Assembly: GCA_003511465.1 (NCBI GenBank)
Contig: DOID01000169.1
Location: 7,003 to 12,657, forward strand
Source: Bacillota bacterium
Lineage (GTDB): Bacteria; Bacillota; UBA4882; UBA10575
DNA length: 5,655 nt
Reading direction: 5' to 3'
Shown here: in pieces, positions 1-5,504 of the stretch
How the letters are laid out: each line of letters begins with the position of its first letter
Numbering within the stretch: position 1 is the first letter of the stretch
Position numbers and translations under genes: made by a program
Notes under the pieces: generated by a model
What the model was told of the DNA's origin: nothing
The model's database searches: none
The model's input: only the letters and a program-made list of their open reading frames with translations

Positions 1-2
1 TC

Positions 3-983
3 CCTTTGAGTTGCGCGCTCTTTTCCGGTTGCTGCGGCGTGCTTGGGATCGTGATGGGTGATCTCATGGCTCGTCTTGGGGTTACGAACGAAGTTTTGCT
101 CAGAATCCTCGGCTATATCGGCACCATCGCCTCAATTTTTATCTTTGTTTTTCTGATTGCCTGGAGCACCGGCTATCTGGAAAAGCTCTTGGCTTTTTTC
201 TCCCACTCGATTTGGTTTATCTTACTGGGCTGTTTTTTTGGCGGCATTGCCGGAGTTGTTGAGTATTTTTATGCTAAATTAGGAGGAAAGGTTAAAGACC
301 TTTCACACCAAAACCGTTTACTGGTTGAATTAGCGGAAAAAGAACGGGAACTGGCAGAAAAGACAAAAACCATGGCAGTCATGGAAGAACGGAATCGAAT
401 GGCACAGGATCTTCATGATTCGATCTCCCAAGGGATCCACGGGATCATTTACTCCTGCCATACCTTGAAAAAATATCTGACCGCGTCGAGTATTCCAGCG
501 GAAGCTCGCAACATTATCGAACATTTAGAAAAGACCGCCGGGTTTACCCTGAGCGAACTGAGGGCTTTGATCCTGGAATTACGTCCCACCCTCTTGGAAA
601 GCCATGGGTTAGTAGAAGCTTTACGGGTAAGTACCGAATTGTTTTCCTGGCACCAAGAAGCTGAAGTTGAGTTGAACTTGGATTATGTGGCCGGTCTCAC
701 TTCTGAACAGGAAATTGCCGTCTACCGCATCGGGCAGGAGGCTTTAGCCAACACCCGAAAACATGCGGCGGCAAGCAGGATCTACCTATCCTTACTGGAA
801 AAAGAGCATTGCGTGGAACTGACGGTGAAAGACAACGGCGTCGGTTTTGATCCGGAAAGCGTCAAAATGGGCAGCGGGCTCCTTAATATGAAAACCCGCG
901 CCCAAGACAATGGGGGCGTCTTCCGTTTGCAGACCGCGCCCGGAAAAGGAACAATAATTATCGCTGAATTTTCCGACGGCTGA
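3..983 (+). CDS. Sensor histidine kinase, NarL/DesK-type (HisKA_3 + HATPase_c), 5' end outside window
   Basis: Membrane sensor kinase that should autophosphorylate on a histidine and pass phosphate to a NarL/LuxR-type response regulator. The frame is open to the window edge. The first possible start, TTG at 6, has no ribosome site, so the N-terminus probably lies outside; residues below count from that TTG. Hydrophobic segments lie at about 2-22, 35-58 and 68-90, with no sizeable extracellular domain, which suggests sensing in or at the membrane. A charged, probably coiled-coil linker (about 95-128) leads to the H-box EERNRMAQDLHDSISQ with phospho-acceptor His137. A conserved ELRALILELRP segment (184-194) follows. 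The ATPase domain has an N-box (IGQEALANTRKHA, Asn249), a G1 box DNGVGFD (276-282), GSGLLNM (289-295) and GKGT (313-316). All catalytic motifs are intact. No response regulator follows; it may lie upstream. The signal sensed is unknown. Confidence 0.93.
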   Translation, partial: PLSCALFSGCCGVLGIVMGDLMARLGVTNEVLLRILGYIGTIASIFIFVFLIAWSTGYLEKLLAFFSHSIWFILLGCFFGGIAGVVEYFYAKLGGKVKDLSHQNRLLVELAEKERELAEKTKTMAVMEERNRMAQDLHDSISQGIHGIIYSCHTLKKYLTASSIPAEARNIIEHLEKTAGFTLSELRALILELRPTLLESHGLVEALRVSTELFSWHQEAEVELNLDYVAGLTSEQEIAVYRIGQEALANTRKHAAASRIYLSLLEKEHCVELTVKDNGVGFDPESVKMGSGLLNMKTRAQDNGGVFRLQTAPGKGTIIIAEFSDG

Positions 984-1001
984 GTAAATCAGTCTTTTTT
1001 T
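978..1001 (+). terminator. Short intrinsic terminator after the histidine kinase gene
   Basis: The stem GGCTGA (978-983, overlapping the stop codon) pairs with TCAGTC (989-994) across the loop GTAAA, with one G-T wobble, and is followed directly by seven T residues (995-1001). The stem is only 6 bp, so termination may be partial. Its position at the kinase stop, and a separate promoter just downstream, fit the end of a transcription unit. Confidence 0.5.
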
Positions 1002-1026
1002 GTAGCCGTCTTCAGCCTTTTGGCTG

Positions 1027-1055
1027 ATGACAATGGAGGCCGCCCAAAATATAAT
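1027..1055 (+). promoter_or_regulatory. Sigma-A-like promoter for the downstream membrane protein gene
   Basis: ATGACA at 1027-1032 (five of six matches to TTGACA) is separated by 17 bases from a perfect TATAAT at 1050-1055. Transcription would start near 1062, giving a leader of about 40 bases before the gene at 1103. The -35 box directly adjoins a small stem-loop (TCAGCC/GGCTGA, 1012-1027) that could serve as a protein-binding dyad, but nothing else supports that. Confidence 0.6.
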
Positions 1056-1093
1056 TAGTTTTAAAGGGAAATCATTTAATTTATTTTAAATCT

Positions 1094-1100
1094 AGGAGGT
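1094..1100 (+). promoter_or_regulatory. Ribosome binding site AGGAGGT that bears on the start choice
   Basis: A full-consensus AGGAGGT lies only 2 bases before the ATG at 1103, which is closer than usual. It lies 8 bases before an in-frame TTG at 1109, an ideal distance. An in-frame TAG at 1100-1102 rules out any earlier start. Translation may therefore begin at TTG 1109, removing two residues from the protein. Confidence 0.6.
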
Positions 1101-1102
1101 AG

Positions 1103-2056
1103 ATGGCATTGGGTTCTCCACCAGCGGTATTCAAATCTATCCCCCGCTTTATTTTGTTATACTTCTTATTTCTCGTCATTTATGTAATAGGATCGATGTT
1201 TATGGCAGTGCCCGGAATGACTGTGTCGGAAACGGCTGTATCCGATGGGTCTGGAATAGCTGTGTCCGAGCCAGGGCTGGTCTCACCCACTAGCGGCCTG
1301 CTGATTATCGCCCTAGTTAACCTTTTGATTATCGTCCCATTAATCCAGACCTCACGCTGGGGAGGCTGGAAACTGGCGCTAACTCTCGCCCTGTCTTACT
1401 ATGGCGCTGTAACCTTTATCGTACAGCTTGAATCCTGGTTTTTCCTTACGGCCAGCACCGTCGATGCCCAAATGCTTCCGCGCCTGTTTTTGATGGGAAT
1501 TCCACCTGCTTTCTTATTCATTCCACTGGCTGTATGGATTCTGGGGAAAAACCGTTCGACCATTGACACTACACCTAACCCTGTCATGGTTATGCCAATT
1601 CGCCAGTGGGCTTGGAAGCTAGTCACCGTTGTTGCTGCTTATTTAGTTCTGTATTGGCTCGCCGGATATTTTATTGCCTGGCAGAATCCGGTGTTACGCG
1701 CCTTTTATGGTTCACCCGGCCCAGCCTTACCCTTCTTTGAACATACGCTTAATACAATACGCGATTCCCGGTTGTTTGCTTTGCAAATTCTCCGCGCCCT
1801 CCTCTATGTATTGTGTATGGTGCCTGTCATCCGAGGTTCCAGGGTTCACCCTTGGTGGACGGCGCTGTTGGTTGGGGCTTTCTTAGCCCTGCCGCAGAAC
1901 ATCGCGCTAATTATAGAAAATCCTTTGATGCCCAGCGCCATTGTTCGCCTTACCCACTTGGTCGAGACCGTTTCCTCCAATTTTGTTTGGGGTCTGCTTA
2001 TGGTTTGGCTCTTCCATCGGGAACATCATTCCTTAGGTGATCTATTTAGAAAATAA
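1103..2056 (+). CDS. Polytopic membrane protein of unknown function (about 8 helices)
   Basis: I do not recognise the family. The 317-residue protein has about eight hydrophobic segments (roughly 14-37, 64-82, 89-115, 126-147, 170-192, 224-244, 250-271 and 284-304). It has no cleavable signal and no enzymatic motif that I can identify. Between the first and second helices lies a 25-residue polar stretch rich in Ser, Val, Gly and Glu (about 38-63) with a loosely repeated VSE motif (VSETAVSDG, then AVSEPG), probably an external loop. The C-terminus is short and basic or His-rich (FHREHHS). The two halves could be an internal repeat of four helices each, judged only by helix spacing. It forms a single-gene unit with its own promoter and a strong terminator. 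It could be a transporter, a sensor or a membrane-embedded enzyme. The start is ATG 1103 or TTG 1109. Confidence 0.82.
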   Translation: MALGSPPAVFKSIPRFILLYFLFLVIYVIGSMFMAVPGMTVSETAVSDGSGIAVSEPGLVSPTSGLLIIALVNLLIIVPLIQTSRWGGWKLALTLALSYYGAVTFIVQLESWFFLTASTVDAQMLPRLFLMGIPPAFLFIPLAVWILGKNRSTIDTTPNPVMVMPIRQWAWKLVTVVAAYLVLYWLAGYFIAWQNPVLRAFYGSPGPALPFFEHTLNTIRDSRLFALQILRALLYVLCMVPVIRGSRVHPWWTALLVGAFLALPQNIALIIENPLMPSAIVRLTHLVETVSSNFVWGLLMVWLFHREHHSLGDLFRK

Positions 2057-2079
2057 CTCTAGTTGTTCACCCGAAATTC

Positions 2080-2118
2080 GCAGGAGGTTTCTACCAAGAA
2101 ATCCTTCTGCTTTTATTA
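2080..2118 (+). terminator. Strong intrinsic terminator of the membrane protein gene
   Basis: GCAGGAGGTTTCT (2080-2092) pairs with AGAAATCCTTCTGC (2097-2110) around the loop ACCA. The stem has 13 pairs, including one G-T wobble and one bulged T at 2102, and is followed by TTTTATTA (2111-2118). It sits 24 bases after the stop of the plus-strand gene, between convergent genes. On the minus strand the same hairpin has no T-run behind it, so it would stop transcripts from the HPr side less well, if at all. Confidence 0.85.
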
Positions 2119-2130
2119 CTAGACAGGCAG

Positions 2131-2391
2131 TTACCCCTCCAGACAATTAATGAATGCTACCACCTTTTGGAGAATTTCTTCTTCATTCGGACCGTCGGCA
2201 ATGATGATCACCTCATCTCCCTTGGCGATCCCAAGACTTAAAACCCCTAGTATGCTTTGGAGACTTACCTCTCTATTGCCTTTTCTAATCCTTAGCGCGC
2301 AAGGATAATTGGAGGCCTCCTTCACTAGATTTGCCGCAGGTCTGGCGTGCAGACCTGTTTCATTCTTTATAATCATTTTTGCTTCTACCAT
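2131..2391 (-). CDS. HPr-family phosphocarrier protein of the PTS
   Basis: Small cytoplasmic protein that accepts phosphate from phosphorylated Enzyme I and gives it to EIIA domains. At 86 residues it has the normal HPr length. It carries the active-site motif TGLHARPA with His15 and Arg17, and the regulatory segment SILGVLSLGIAKGDE with Ser46, the site modified by HPr kinase/phosphorylase in Firmicutes. Both key residues are present, so it is not a Crh-like protein, in which position 15 is not His. The start is clear: AAGGAGG lies 7 bases before the ATG. It is the last gene of the minus-strand cluster, 25 bases after the transaldolase remnant, and probably serves as a dedicated HPr for this PTS. 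It could equally be the general HPr of the cell; whether another copy exists cannot be seen here. Confidence 0.93.
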   Translation of the reverse strand: MVEAKMIIKNETGLHARPAANLVKEASNYPCALRIRKGNREVSLQSILGVLSLGIAKGDEVIIIADGPNEEEILQKVVAFINCLEG

Positions 2392-2416
2392 TTCTCTGCC
2401 TCCTTAAATTCGACCT

Positions 2417-2512
2417 TTATAAACTTCCCGGGATCGCCGCCCAATCCTGCTCAAATCGATCTACACTAATGTTGGTTAAAGGATGAAAAAGCATGTTTTT
2501 ATACAACTCCGG
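2417..2512 (-). pseudogene. C-terminal remnant of a small transaldolase (TalC/FSA family)
   Basis: A short frame between the transketolase and HPr genes encodes HPLTNISVDRFEQDWAAIPG and ends in TAA at 2417-2419. This matches the family-typical C-terminus of small transaldolases and fructose-6-phosphate aldolases, roughly HPLTD-x-G-[IL]-x-x-F-x-x-DW. The ATG at 2494 gives 25 residues; without needing a start, the similarity may extend upstream through PELYKNMLF to about 2512, overlapping the transketolase stop. Such proteins are usually about 215 residues, so nearly 190 codons, including the Schiff-base lysine and the barrel, are gone. No good ribosome site precedes the ATG. The 25-base spacing to the HPr start looks like normal operon spacing for an originally intact gene. 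Family assignment rests on one short motif recognised by eye. Confidence 0.62.
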
Positions 2513-3287
2513 ATTTGTTAAATACATGGATAACTTCCTCTACCACTTTTTCCGCTGTTAAACCATACTTTTTAAATAACTCTTCGGGAGCGCCCGATTC
2601 CCCAAATCGATCCCGGACTGCGATCCCACGTACCGGAGTCAGACCGGCCACTACTTCACAAACGGCGCTATAAAGTCCACCATAGAGAAAATGATCTTCG
2701 GCCGTAACGATTACCTTCGTTTCCTGCGCGGATCTGATGATCGTCGCTTCATCTATGGGCTTAAGCGTCGGCATATCCACTACCCTGGCTTGTACCCCTT
2801 TTTTCTCCAAAAGCAGTGCAGCCTCGTATATAACTCCCACCATTGAACCATGGGCGATCAAGGTAACATCCGTGCCCTCCTTTAAAACATAGGCTTTGCC
2901 GATTTCAAATTCTGTGTCTTCCCGAAAGAAAACCGGGCATCCCATTCTCCCGATTCTGAGATAAACCGGTCCCTTATGTTCAACGGCTTTAAGGACAGCC
3001 TTCCTCGTCTCTACTTGGTCGGACGGAGCTAATACCGTCATGTTAGGCAGCGCCCGCATCAGCGCAAGATCATCCAGGCTTTGGTGTGTAGCCCCAGCCG
3101 CTACCCCGGCCATGTTCTGTTCACTAATCCCAACGTTAATGAACCTCTCTCCAAACCTTGCTCTAAACTTATCTGTTTTTGTCGCTCCGGAGAGGTCCGC
3201 ATTGACCACGAAAAGCCGCTCGTTTACTGCGCCGATTTCCATCAGTGTCTGGCCGAATATATCTCTGGGCGCTACGATTGCTTTCAT
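2499..3287 (-). CDS. Transketolase C-terminal half with an internal in-frame deletion
   Basis: Second subunit of a split transketolase (pyrimidine-binding and C-terminal domains), which with the N-half moves two-carbon units between sugar phosphates. Recognised parts are NADLSGATKTDKF (29-41), the ThDP-activating glutamate region GISEQNM (53-59, Glu56), ATHQSLDDLALMRALPNMTV (66-85), PVYLRIGR (107-114), IVTAEDH (193-199), GGLYSAV and RFGESGAPEELFKKYGLT near the end. In the family, GVAAG is followed by about 50 residues, including an F-x-TF-x-x-F stretch and GEDG, before ATHQ. Here GVAAG (61-65) joins ATHQ directly at about 3092/3093. The length is 262 residues against about 306-316 for relatives. 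The missing part holds aromatic residues of the aminopyrimidine pocket, so activity is doubtful. The ATG overlaps the previous stop (ATGA). The last residues (SGVV) run into the transaldolase remnant. Confidence 0.9.
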   Translation of the reverse strand: MKAIVAPRDIFGQTLMEIGAVNERLFVVNADLSGATKTDKFRARFGERFINVGISEQNMAGVAAGATHQSLDDLALMRALPNMTVLAPSDQVETRKAVLKAVEHKGPVYLRIGRMGCPVFFREDTEFEIGKAYVLKEGTDVTLIAHGSMVGVIYEAALLLEKKGVQARVVDMPTLKPIDEATIIRSAQETKVIVTAEDHFLYGGLYSAVCEVVAGLTPVRGIAVRDRFGESGAPEELFKKYGLTAEKVVEEVIHVFNKSGVV

Positions 3288-4114
3288 AAGGAGGCCTCCT
3301 CCGCCTTGAGTTCCGTCAAGGCTAATTCATACTCATCCGTGCTGAGCTTCTTAGCGTGCCAGACTACGTTATTTTCCATAAAGGATATCCCTTTGCCCTT
3401 TATGGTATCGGCCACCAACACATTAGCCTGATTGGGATGGATCTTACCAAAAGCCTGGTCAATCCCAATAAAATCATGTCCGTTTAGGGGGATCGTATTA
3501 AACCCGAAAGCACAGAACCGCTCCAGGTAATTCTCTTCTCCGGCTACATCACGGACGTAATCATCCAGCTGCAAATGGTTCTGATCGATAATTAGGATTA
3601 AATTATCTAATTGCAGGCGGCTTTGTAAAATAACAGCTTCCCAGATCTGGCCTTCCTGCAGTTCACCATCACCCACCAATACATAAACCAAATTCGACCG
3701 ACCCAGTTTTTTATACCCAAGGGCCATCCCCAAACCAAACGAAAGTCCCTGCCCCAGTGAGCCGGAACTGCTCTCAATCCCCGGAGCGCTGTCCATCTTG
3801 GGATGTCCTTGTAATCTCGAATTAATCCGGCGATAAGTCTTCAGTTCATCAACGGGGAAGAAGCCCCGACGCGCTAAAACACTATAGTACCCAAGAGAAG
3901 CATGGCCCTTACTAAGAATAAAAATGTCTCTCTCCTCAGTAAAAGGGTGTCGCGGATCAATCCGCATCCGGGCAAAATATAAGTAGACCAGTAATTCTAC
4001 CGCGGAAAAGGACCCGCCCAGATGGCCGGATCCGACCAACTTTTGTATGTGAAGGCAATCCATCCTGACCTGGAGGGCCGTCTTCTTCAACTGTGTTAAT
4101 TTGCTTTCATCCAT
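3284..4114 (-). CDS. Transketolase N-terminal half (ThDP/Mg-binding subunit)
   Basis: Diphosphate-binding half of a split transketolase. I chose the ATG at 4114 (276 residues) because MDESKLTQLKKTALQVRMD matches the usual family start and GGGGGA lies 5 bases upstream; the frame also reaches back to a TTG at 4153, but that codon lies within a hairpin. Visible motifs are GSGHLGGS (28-35, His31), SKGHASLGYY (68-77, His71), GSLGQGLSFG (118-127), the ThDP/Mg motif GDGELQEG (148-155) ending at Asn179 of IDQNHLQLDD, and KGKGISFMENN-VVWHAKK (239-256, His253). Two normally constant positions differ: GHPGG reads GHLGG and WHGK reads WHAK. Length and domain order are otherwise complete. It follows the EIIC gene after 109 bases containing two hairpins and is coupled to the C-half by a 4-base overlap. 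With a damaged partner, its activity here is uncertain. Confidence 0.93.
   Translation of the reverse strand: MDESKLTQLKKTALQVRMDCLHIQKLVGSGHLGGSFSAVELLVYLYFARMRIDPRHPFTEERDIFILSKGHASLGYYSVLARRGFFPVDELKTYRRINSRLQGHPKMDSAPGIESSSGSLGQGLSFGLGMALGYKKLGRSNLVYVLVGDGELQEGQIWEAVILQSRLQLDNLILIIDQNHLQLDDYVRDVAGEENYLERFCAFGFNTIPLNGHDFIGIDQAFGKIHPNQANVLVADTIKGKGISFMENNVVWHAKKLSTDEYELALTELKAEEASL
3289..3300 (-). promoter_or_regulatory. Ribosome site of the transketolase C-half within a 12-bp palindrome
   Basis: AGGAGGCCTCCT is a perfect palindrome lying in the last codons of the N-half gene. Its minus-strand AGGAGG is the ribosome site, one T short of 8 bases from the ATG at 3287. Together with the ATGA stop/start overlap this supports translational coupling of the two transketolase halves, giving matched amounts of each. 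The palindrome has no loop, so a hairpin inside one transcript is unlikely. Confidence 0.6.
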
Positions 4115-4136
4115 GGCTATCCCCCAATTTGCCACC

Positions 4137-4163
4137 CTCTTGTCCCCCGACAAGAGAGTTTTT
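4137..4163 (+). terminator. Terminator-like hairpin facing against the operon
   Basis: CTCTTGTC (4137-4144) and GACAAGAG (4149-4156) form a perfect 8-bp stem with the loop CCCC, followed after AG by TTTTT (4159-4163). On the plus strand this has the form of an intrinsic terminator, yet every gene here is on the minus strand. On the minus strand it is a stable hairpin in the transketolase leader, 22 bases before the ATG, with no U-run after it. It could stop antisense transcripts or shape the sense transcript. Confidence 0.55.
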
Positions 4164-4212
4164 AGGGCAGGTCCCGATTCTCATCCATGAATAAGATAAG
4201 AGGACCTGCCCT
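4164..4212. repeat. 11-bp perfect inverted repeat between EIIC and transketolase genes
   Basis: AGGGCAGGTCC (4164-4174) and GGACCTGCCCT (4202-4212) are perfect inverted copies separated by 27 bases. Pairing can extend by a G-T wobble and one more pair outside. Neither strand has a T-run right after it in the direction that would make a terminator for the operon. It could be an RNA-processing or stabilising structure that sets transporter and enzyme levels apart, or a two-site operator. Confidence 0.7.
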
Positions 4213-4223
4213 GACCCAACAAT

Positions 4224-5489
4224 CTATTGAATGAAGAGTTTCAGTACATTACCAAGTAAGATTCCGACTATGCCAAAGTCAGCGTCGCTGAATGTGGTGT
4301 TAGCAAAACCCAAGTCGCCCAAGACCGGCATAAGAAGTACCGGTAGGAAAGTAATCACAATCCCATGGACCAGTGCGCCCCAGAAAGCGCCTCTTTTCCC
4401 TCCGGTCGCATTACCAAAAACCCCGGCTGTGGCGCCGCAGAAAAAGTGAGGCACAACACCGGGTAAAATCACCGGCGCATTGAGGGCGATCAGAATCGCC
4501 ATCCCGATAATCCCCCCGAGAAAACTGGAGAGAAAACCAATCAGCACGGCATTAGGAGCATACGGAAAAACAACCGGGCAGTCCAGAGCAGGTTTGGCTT
4601 CCGGGACGATCCGCTCGGCAATCCCCTTGAAAGCAGGGATGATTTCCGCCAAGATCAAACGAACACCGGCTAGGATTACATAGACGCCCCCAGCAAAAGT
4701 AATCGCCTTTAGTAAAGCAAAGACAATAAAGTTCTGACCGTCACTTAAGTTTGCTTCAACAAAGGCCGGTCCGGCGGCAAAGGCTACGATTAAATAAAGA
4801 ATACCCATGACGAGCGCGATGGAAACCGAGGTGTCGCGCAGGAAGGAAAGACCCTGTGGGAACTGCATTTCTTCAGTAGATTTGGAGTTCTTCCCCACTA
4901 AGCTTCCGACCCCAGCGGAGAGTACGTAACCGACGGTTCCGAAATGAGCAAAGGCCACTTCATCCGTACCAGTAATCTTTCTCATGGTTGGTTGCGCTAT
5001 AGCCGGGAAAAAGGCCATGGTTAGACCAAGGAGAATTGAACCAAAAATGACCAGAGGCACTCCGGTAATCCCGGCGGCAATGAAAATCGCCGCGATCATA
5101 CAAGCCATATATAGCGTATGATGACCGGTAAGGAAGATGTATTTTAGCCTTGTAAATCTGGCAATCAAAATATTTGCGACCATGCCAAAGGTCATAATCA
5201 ACGCCGTCTGTTGTCCGTATTCCTTCAAAGCCAAGGCTACGATAGCTTCGTTATGCGGAACGATCCCTTGTACGCCAAAACCTTGTTGGAACATGGTCCC
5301 AAAATGGCCAAGGGCCGCAACCGCAATATCGGCGCCGCCTCCCAAGACCAAAAAGCCCATAATCGTCTTGATTGTGCCTTTAATCACTTCAGCGCTCTTC
5401 TTCTTTTGTACGGTCAGACCAACCAAGGCGACTAGACCCACTAATACTGCAGGCACACTCAGGATATCCAAAATAATCTGTAACATCAT
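4224..5489 (-). CDS. PTS EIIC permease, UlaA/SgaT (ascorbate-type) family
   Basis: Integral membrane channel of a phosphoenolpyruvate-dependent phosphotransferase system; it takes up the substrate and presents it to phospho-EIIB. The 421 residues contain about ten to eleven hydrophobic segments. Family-typical stretches are VPHNEAIVALALKEYG (77-92), TGHHTLYMA (121-129), GTDEVAFAHFGTVGY (174-188), YAPNAVLIGFLSSFLGG (310-326) and PHFFCGATAGVFGNATGGKRG (347-367). E. coli UlaA is about 465 residues; shorter members are common. The start region reads ATGATG after AAGGAGG, 4 or 7 bases away, so either ATG may serve. It follows the EIIB stop by 15 bases. The family is certain; the substrate is not. 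No UlaD/E/F or UlaG-like ascorbate enzymes are in the window, and the neighbouring transketolase points to a pentose-, pentitol- or pentulose-yielding substrate instead. Confidence 0.93.
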   Translation of the reverse strand: MMLQIILDILSVPAVLVGLVALVGLTVQKKKSAEVIKGTIKTIMGFLVLGGGADIAVAALGHFGTMFQQGFGVQGIVPHNEAIVALALKEYGQQTALIMTFGMVANILIARFTRLKYIFLTGHHTLYMACMIAAIFIAAGITGVPLVIFGSILLGLTMAFFPAIAQPTMRKITGTDEVAFAHFGTVGYVLSAGVGSLVGKNSKSTEEMQFPQGLSFLRDTSVSIALVMGILYLIVAFAAGPAFVEANLSDGQNFIVFALLKAITFAGGVYVILAGVRLILAEIIPAFKGIAERIVPEAKPALDCPVVFPYAPNAVLIGFLSSFLGGIIGMAILIALNAPVILPGVVPHFFCGATAGVFGNATGGKRGAFWGALVHGIVITFLPVLLMPVLGDLGFANTTFSDADFGIVGILLGNVLKLFIQ

Positions 5490-5504
5490 TTAGCCTCCTT
5501 ATTA

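Noticed and set aside
330..524. Minus-strand 64-codon frame within the histidine kinase
   Set aside because: Antisense to the H-box region, which is strongly coding on the plus strand.
1012..1027. Stem-loop TCAGCC-TTTT-GGCTGA as a terminator
   Set aside because: No T-run follows; the better terminator is 978-1001. It may be incidental or an operator next to the -35 box.
1399..2040. Small frames on both strands inside the membrane protein gene
   Set aside because: Out-of-frame readings of a gene that has its own promoter, ribosome site and terminator.
2392..2498. A separate promoter for HPr in the gap after transketolase
   Set aside because: TTTATAAAG resembles a -10 box, but no -35 box lies at a suitable distance; the stretch is better explained by the transaldolase remnant.
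3040..3431. Overlapping plus-strand open frames of 89 and 116 codons
   Set aside because: They lie antisense to well-recognised transketolase genes, have no family features, and their composition is what the reverse complement of those genes gives.
4115..4153. Upstream TTG start (4153) for the transketolase N-half
   Set aside because: The added 13 residues do not match the family and the codon lies in a perfect hairpin; the ATG at 4114 fits family length and has a weak ribosome site.
4231..5493. Several plus-strand open frames of 67-118 codons across the permease gene
   Set aside because: Antisense shadows of the EIIC gene; no ribosome sites of note and low-complexity Lys/Pro/Thr-rich products.
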